A stretch of 64,000 nt of DNA from Nocardia mexicana NBRC 108244 (GTDB lineage Bacteria; Actinomycetota; Actinomycetes; Mycobacteriales; Mycobacteriaceae): assembly GCF_001613165.1 (NCBI RefSeq), contig NZ_BDBV01000050.1, positions 88,741 to 152,740 of the forward strand, given 5' to 3'. Each line of letters starts with the position of its first letter. The first letter of the stretch is position 1. The position numbers were made by a program, and so were the translations under genes. This document shows positions 59,593 to 64,000 of this stretch, one piece after another. The notes beneath the pieces are model-generated. The model searched no databases. It saw only the letters and a list, made by a program, of their open reading frames with translations, and was not told where the DNA came from.

Positions 59593-60297
59593 ATGCCACC
59601 ACATCTGATCGACGGTGAACCGCACGACCACGGTCACGACCGCCCGAAGCGGGAGCGCACCCCGGGCGAGCCGCTGCGGATCGGCGTCGGTGGTCCCGTG
59701 GGATCGGGCAAGACCGCCCTGGTGGCGGCGCTGTGCCGGCAGTTGCGCGAGGAGCTGTCGCTGGCCGTGCTGACCAACGACATCTACACCACCGAGGACG
59801 CCGACTTCCTGCGCCGTCACGCCGTGCTGCCGGACGCGCGGATCACCGCGGTGCAGACCGGCGGGTGCCCGCACACCGCGATCCGTGACGACATCACCGC
59901 CAACCTCGACGCGATCGACGACCTGATCGAGGCGAATCCGCCGCTGGACCTGATCCTGGTGGAGTCCGGCGGCGACAACCTGACCGCGACGTTCTCCTCC
60001 GGCCTGATCGACGCGCAGATCTTCGTGGTCGACGTCGCCGGTGGCGACAAGGTGCCGCGCAAGGGCGGTCCCGGCGTCACGTTCTCCGACCTGCTGGTGA
60101 TCAACAAGACCGATCTCGCGCCGCAGGTCGGCGCGGATCTCGGTGTGATGGACCGGGATTCCACCGCCGTGCGGGAGGGCCGCCCGTTCGTGTTCTCCTC
60201 GCTGACCGACGATCCGGCCGCCACCCCGGTGCTGAACTGGGTGCGCGAACAGCTGCGCGCCGCGGCCGCACAGGACGCCGCCGCGGTTGCGCACTGA
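59593..60297 (+). CDS. ureG: Urease accessory GTPase UreG
   Basis: A 234-residue SIMIBI GTPase: P-loop GVGGPVGSGKTAL, C-P-H nickel motif in T-G-G-C-P-H-T-A, VESGGDNLTATFS and N-K-T-D. The N-terminal His-rich tail (D-H-G-H-D) may hold nickel. ATG 59593 follows AAAGGAGTGACC. Overlaps ureD by 11 nt. Confidence 0.97.
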   Translation: MPPHLIDGEPHDHGHDRPKRERTPGEPLRIGVGGPVGSGKTALVAALCRQLREELSLAVLTNDIYTTEDADFLRRHAVLPDARITAVQTGGCPHTAIRDDITANLDAIDDLIEANPPLDLILVESGGDNLTATFSSGLIDAQIFVVDVAGGDKVPRKGGPGVTFSDLLVINKTDLAPQVGADLGVMDRDSTAVREGRPFVFSSLTDDPAATPVLNWVREQLRAAAAQDAAAVAH

Positions 60298-60976
60298 ACT
60301 GCGGATCCGGGCCCGGGCCGGGGCGCTGCCGCACATCCACGCCACCGGCGGGTTGTCGGCGCGGTGCACCGGCCCGGCCACCGTGCACCTGATCGGCACG
60401 GCCGCCACGCCGCTGGGCGGCGACGAGCTCGATATCGCGATCGTGGTGGAGCCGGGCGCCCGGCTGTCGGTGCGCTCGGTGGCGGCGACGATCGCGCTAC
60501 CCGGGCTGCGGACGCGAAAATCGGTGGCGCACTGGCACCTCGAGGTGGGGTCGGGCGCCGAGCTGGATTTCGACCCCGAGCCCACCGTGGTCGCGGGCGG
60601 GGCCGAGCACGAGACGATCACCACCGTCGCGCTGGCCGACGACGCCCGCGTGCGGATGCGAGAGCGGGTGCAGATCGGCCGCACGGGTGAGGATATCGGC
60701 GGGTGGCGAGGCGACCTGGTCGCCGACATCGACGACGTCCCGCTGCTGCGCCACCGCCTCGCGCTGGGCGCCGGTGCCGTCACCGACGACGCGCTCTCGG
60801 CGCCGCGGGCGTTGTCGAGCGTGCTCACCTATCCGGACGAAAGACCTTCGGGAACACTCGGATTGGATGCGGCACTGCTGCCCCTGGCGGCCGGTGGCTC
60901 GCTCTACACCTGGGTGGGACGGCGCCTGTCGGCGGAGTCGGCCGATCCGCTACCGCTGCGGGATTCGGCGGCCTGA
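60287..60976 (+). CDS. ureD: Urease accessory protein UreD (UreH)
   Basis: A 229-residue UreD: RARAGALPHIHATGGLSARC, FDPEPTVVAGGAEHET and VQIGRTGEDIGGWRGDL. It bridges urease with UreF-UreG during nickel insertion. The start is TTG at 60287, giving an 11-nt overlap with ureG; no better start is in frame. Last of the ureFGD unit. Confidence 0.9.
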   Translation: MRTELRIRARAGALPHIHATGGLSARCTGPATVHLIGTAATPLGGDELDIAIVVEPGARLSVRSVAATIALPGLRTRKSVAHWHLEVGSGAELDFDPEPTVVAGGAEHETITTVALADDARVRMRERVQIGRTGEDIGGWRGDLVADIDDVPLLRHRLALGAGAVTDDALSAPRALSSVLTYPDERPSGTLGLDAALLPLAAGGSLYTWVGRRLSAESADPLPLRDSAA

Positions 60977-61047
60977 TGTGCCGGTGCCGCCTCGTGTGCC
61001 CGGGATACGATGGCGGCCTGCGCTTCCCGAAGGATTGAACTGAGCCG

Positions 61048-62757
61048 ATGGACGACTATTACGATCTCGGCGGGTATTCCCGTGCCGTCACCACCGACTC
61101 GCCCCGGGCGCAGGTCTGGTTCGATCGCGGGCTGCTGTGGCGCTACGCGTTCAATTACGAAGAGTCCGTGCGGTGTTTCCGCCGCGCGGTGGAGCACGAC
61201 CCCGGCTGTGCCATGGCCCACTGGGGGATCGCCTACGCGTACGGCCCCTATTACAACCGGCCGTGGGACGACTTCACCGCGGGCGAACTGACCGACACGC
61301 TGGCGGACATCCGCGCGGCGATCGATACGGCGGTCGGGCTCGCGGCCGCCGCGACACCGGTCGAACGTGCGCTGATACGCGCCCTGGCACAGCGCTATCC
61401 GGTCGTTTCGGATCCGTCCCGGGACGTCTTCCGGGCGTGGGAGGACGCCTACGCGACGGCCATGCGCGCGGTGTACGCCGAATTCCCCGACGATCTCGAC
61501 GTCTGCGTGCTGTTCGCGGAGGCCATGATGAACCGCACGCCGTGGGACCTGTGGGATCTCGACGGCGGCGTGCCCGCCGAGGGCGCCGATACGCTGGAAA
61601 CGGTTGCGGTACTGGAGCATGCGCTGCGGCTCGACACGCAGGCCGACCCACCGAACCCCGGCGTGCTGCACCTCTACATCCATGCGATGGAGATGTCGCC
61701 GCACCCCGAGCGCGCGCTGCGCGAGGCCGACGCGCTGCGCGAGGCGGCACCGGATGCGGGGCACTTCCTGCACATGCCGTCGCATATCGACATCCTGTGC
61801 GGTGACTACCATGCGGCCGTGGTCGCCAACGACCGCGCGATCGCCGCCGACCGCCGATACGTGGAGCGGGAGGGGGCCTTCAACTTCTACACCCATTCGC
61901 GCTGCCACGACTATCACCTGAAGCTGTACGCGGCCATGCTGCTCGGGCAGTACGAGCCCGCGCTGCGGGCGGCGGTGGAGATGGCCGACACCATCCCCGA
62001 GGAGCTGCTGCGGACGGCGACGCCGCCGATGGCCGACTGGCTCGAGGGTTTCGTGCCCATGAAGCTGCACGTCCTGGTCAGGTTCGGGAAGTGGCGGGAG
62101 ATCCTCGACGAACCGTTCCCGGACGATCCCGAGCTGTACCTGATCACGACGGCGACGCTGCACTATGCCAAGGGCGTCGCGCACGCCGTGCTCGGCCGGA
62201 CCGACCTGGCCGCGGAGGACAGGAAGCGGTTCGAGCAGGCCCTCGCGCGGATTCCCGTGCGGCGCAAGTTCTTCAACAACCGCTACACCGACATCCTCGG
62301 TATCGCCGCGCGCATGCTGGCGGGCGAAATCGACTATCGGAACGGCGAATTCGACAGCGCCTTCACCCATCTGCGGGCGGCGGTCGAACTCAACGACATC
62401 CTGCCGTACGACGAACCGTGGGGCTGGATGCAGCCGCCACGTCATGCCCTGGGCGCGCTGCTGCTCGAACAGGGCCGGGTGGCGGAGGCGCTCGAGGTCT
62501 ACGAGACCGATCTGGGGCTGGCGCCCGCCGCCACGCGTGCGGCCGTGCACCGGGACAATGTCTGGAGTCTGCTCGGCTACGTGGAGTGCCTGCACCGGCT
62601 CGCCCGCCACGACGATGCGGCGCGCGCGCAGCACCGCCTCGACTTGGCCCTGGCCCGCGCCGATCCGGAACTGCGCGTGTCGTGCTTCTGCCGGTTGGAC
62701 GCACCGCCGCAGGAGGCCTGCTGTCCGGTCGAGGAGGCGACCGGCTGCGGCCACTAG
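61048..62757 (+). CDS. TPR-repeat protein with cysteine-rich C-terminus
   Basis: A 569-residue soluble protein built of tetratricopeptide-like helical pairs. FNYEESVRCFRRAVEHDPGCAMAHWGIAYA is a clear early repeat, and EQGRVAEALEVYETDLGLAP a late one. Histidine-containing segments (HLYIHAMEM, HMPSHIDI) recall a conserved family of bacterial TPR proteins. The last ~27 residues carry five cysteines (S-C-F-C ... A-C-C ... G-C-G-H), which may bind metal. It starts 71 nt after ureD; a link to urease maturation is possible but unproven. Confidence 0.75.
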   Translation: MDDYYDLGGYSRAVTTDSPRAQVWFDRGLLWRYAFNYEESVRCFRRAVEHDPGCAMAHWGIAYAYGPYYNRPWDDFTAGELTDTLADIRAAIDTAVGLAAAATPVERALIRALAQRYPVVSDPSRDVFRAWEDAYATAMRAVYAEFPDDLDVCVLFAEAMMNRTPWDLWDLDGGVPAEGADTLETVAVLEHALRLDTQADPPNPGVLHLYIHAMEMSPHPERALREADALREAAPDAGHFLHMPSHIDILCGDYHAAVVANDRAIAADRRYVEREGAFNFYTHSRCHDYHLKLYAAMLLGQYEPALRAAVEMADTIPEELLRTATPPMADWLEGFVPMKLHVLVRFGKWREILDEPFPDDPELYLITTATLHYAKGVAHAVLGRTDLAAEDRKRFEQALARIPVRRKFFNNRYTDILGIAARMLAGEIDYRNGEFDSAFTHLRAAVELNDILPYDEPWGWMQPPRHALGALLLEQGRVAEALEVYETDLGLAPAATRAAVHRDNVWSLLGYVECLHRLARHDDAARAQHRLDLALARADPELRVSCFCRLDAPPQEACCPVEEATGCGH

Positions 62758-62862
62758 CCGGAAATACGGAGGGCTGTACCGGAATGCGGTCGTTGCCGCG
62801 CCCGGGTTCGGGGCGGGAAGCGGGCGTCGTCGGCCGGTCCCCGCCCCGTGCGCTCGCGGAGA

Positions 62863-63636
62863 TCAGTCGCCGACGACGCGCGGTGGTGCGTTGAACGAGT
62901 TGACCGCGCCGACCGCGGCACCCGCGGCCGCGCCGATGGCGGCCGCCGGCACGGTGATGACACCCGCGCCGAACGCCGCACCCAGTGCGGGCCCCGCGAC
63001 GACGCCGACCGGCACGAACGGCAGGCCGACCACGAGCCCGACCGCGCCGCCGACCAGTCCGGAGGTCAACGCGAACGGGGCCGCCGTGGCGGCGCCGGCG
63101 AGCGCACCCACCGCGGCGGAACCGACGGTCTGGCCCGCGATGCGGTCGGAGCGGCTGCGCTCCATGCCGACCGAATCCAGGAACGTCGCCAGGTTCGCCT
63201 CGGCCTGGGCGGCGTTGTCGTTGATCTGGATGGCCTGCTCGCGGTCGATGAAGCCCGGTGCGTCGACCTGAACGTCGCCGAAGCGGAACTTGCCCGGCGG
63301 CGGTGCGATCGGCGGTACCGGCGGCACCGGAGCGGGTGCGTGCAGCACGCCGACCGGTGCCAGATAGTTCTTGTCGGGCATCGACCGGGCGGTCTGCAGC
63401 GAGCTGAGCGTGCTGTCGGGGATGTTCAGGCCCTCGTAGGGCTGGACGTTGGGCGCCTCACTGGCCGGCCACTGCGGCGCTTGGTCCTGGTGCGTCGCCG
63501 GGCTCGGCTCGGCGGGTGCGGCGTTGGCGGTCCCGGTTCCGACGACCGCCAGCACTAGGGGGATCGCACCCGCCGCGACGGCGTTGCCCACCCGGTGGCG
63601 ATGCGGATTCGGCGCTCTATGTTTGCCTGCGGCCAT
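62863..63636 (-). CDS. Secreted Ala/Gly-rich hypothetical protein
   Basis: A 257-residue exported protein with signal GAIPLVLAVVGTGTANA, a Pro-rich region (APAPVPPVPPIAPPPG), and a C-terminal half of Gly/Ala/Val-rich helices (GLVGGAVGLVVGLPFVPVG) that could insert in a membrane or self-associate. It ends AVNSFNAPPRVVGD. Function unknown. The truncated gene that follows ends similarly. Confidence 0.7.
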   Translation of the reverse strand: MAAGKHRAPNPHRHRVGNAVAAGAIPLVLAVVGTGTANAAPAEPSPATHQDQAPQWPASEAPNVQPYEGLNIPDSTLSSLQTARSMPDKNYLAPVGVLHAPAPVPPVPPIAPPPGKFRFGDVQVDAPGFIDREQAIQINDNAAQAEANLATFLDSVGMERSRSDRIAGQTVGSAAVGALAGAATAAPFALTSGLVGGAVGLVVGLPFVPVGVVAGPALGAAFGAGVITVPAAAIGAAAGAAVGAVNSFNAPPRVVGD

Positions 63637-63780
63637 AGCGACCTTTCTTCCGGCGAGTATCGACGATCAACATTCGGATCCGCGGCGTGGGTGGATTGGT
63701 CGAACCCGCGACTCGCCGGAAGGTTCGGCATAGCCATGGCATAGCTGAATTGGGACGAATCACCAAGGGGGACAAAGCGA

Positions 63781-63813
63781 AGAGCCGGAGCCATTGATGA
63801 CGGCCCCGGCTCT
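63781..63813 (-). terminator. Hairpin terminator of the edge gene
   Basis: AGAGCCGGAGCC (63781-63792) pairs with GGCCCCGGCTCT (63802-63813), with one mismatch and a 9-nt loop. It lies just downstream of the truncated gene on the minus strand. Confidence 0.7.
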
Positions 63814-63830
63814 TCCATGAGCACTGATCA

Positions 63831-64000
63831 CTACGTGATTGCTGGCTCCACGGTCCGAGTCTCTCCGCCGGGGGCGGCCACATCGTTCAGCGCGCCGACC
63901 GTCGCGTCGTCCTCCGCGACGCCGCTCGCGGCATCGTCGGCCTGGGTGGCGGGCGCCAGGACGCCGTTGAGCGCGCCCACTCCGGCGCCGACGGCGGCGC
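63831..64000 (-). CDS. C-terminal part of an Ala/Gly-rich protein, possible paralogue (5' end beyond window)
   Basis: 56 codons are visible before a TAG at 63831. The segment begins AAVGAGVGALNGVLAPATQ and ends in an acidic tail (EDDATVGALNDVAAPGGETR). The G-A-G-V-G-A-L-N pattern resembles the end of the neighbouring protein (AAGAAVGAVNSFNAP). The rest, including any signal peptide, lies outside the window. Confidence 0.6.
   Translation of the reverse strand, partial: AAVGAGVGALNGVLAPATQADDAASGVAEDDATVGALNDVAAPGGETRTVEPAIT

Overview
The window is high-GC DNA that reads as a mycolate-type actinobacterium, most probably Nocardia. The support is the codon use, the mix of WhiB, BlaI/M56, XRE-DUF397, DUF222-HNH, GuaB1 and malate synthase G genes, IdeR-type iron boxes, and gene order. 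The order (VWA protein, glcB, two CNNM proteins, guaB1, M56 peptidase, BlaI, PaaI thioesterase, ureABC, ureFGD) follows the Mycobacterium tuberculosis Rv1836c-Rv1853 block as I remember it. Large lineage-specific insertions interrupt it, and gnd1 is missing between guaB1 and the M56 gene.

Layout. 1-5.4 kb: the Rv1836c-like VWA protein (cut by the window edge), whiB, an HNH nuclease, a 43-codon small ORF, and an iron-uptake locus (P19 lipoprotein, FTR1 permease, divergent EfeO-type cupredoxin) with an IdeR box. 5.5-12 kb: an XRE/DUF397 pair, a DUF222-HNH protein with an expanded repeat linker, an imine-reductase-like enzyme, and a DGPF protein with an ECF sigma factor. 12-15.7 kb: a persulfide-handling module made of an MFS exporter, a CstB-like persulfide dioxygenase-rhodanese and a divergent ArsR-rhodanese regulator. 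15.8-21.3 kb: GtrA, metallophosphoesterase, quinone reductase, secreted lipase, DUF4185. 21.4-33.6 kb: malate synthase G, SDR/TetR/acyl-CoA dehydrogenase, a 33-codon small ORF, a VWA surface protein, and a redox cluster of FAD monooxygenase, nitroreductase, SDR and hot-dog protein with a divergent TetR. 33.6-36 kb: a DUF305/LVIVD secreted pair, followed by palindromic repeats. 36-45 kb: an overlapping operon with two CNNM transporters behind a possible structured leader, then guaB1, DUF1992, a DEAD helicase, and M56/BlaI.

45-49.6 kb is a siderophore ABC importer (ATPase and two FecCD permeases) divergent from an unknown iron-associated gene across an IdeR box. A second IdeR box lies over the 3' end of that gene. 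It is followed by no ORF, only a short structured segment ending in a perfect terminator immediately before the Rv1847-type thioesterase. By position and architecture this is a candidate counterpart of the mycobacterial iron-sparing sRNA MrsI, and it is the most interesting item in the window.

49.7-61 kb is urease. ureABC is separated from ureFGD by about 6.7 kb of unrelated genes (LysE exporter, O-methyltransferase, VOC protein, TetR with MFS drug exporter, SDR, quinone oxidoreductase). The window ends with a TPR protein carrying a cysteine-rich tail and two Ala/Gly-rich proteins that may be paralogues, the last cut by the window edge. No tRNA, rRNA, CRISPR array, transposase or prophage gene was recognised.
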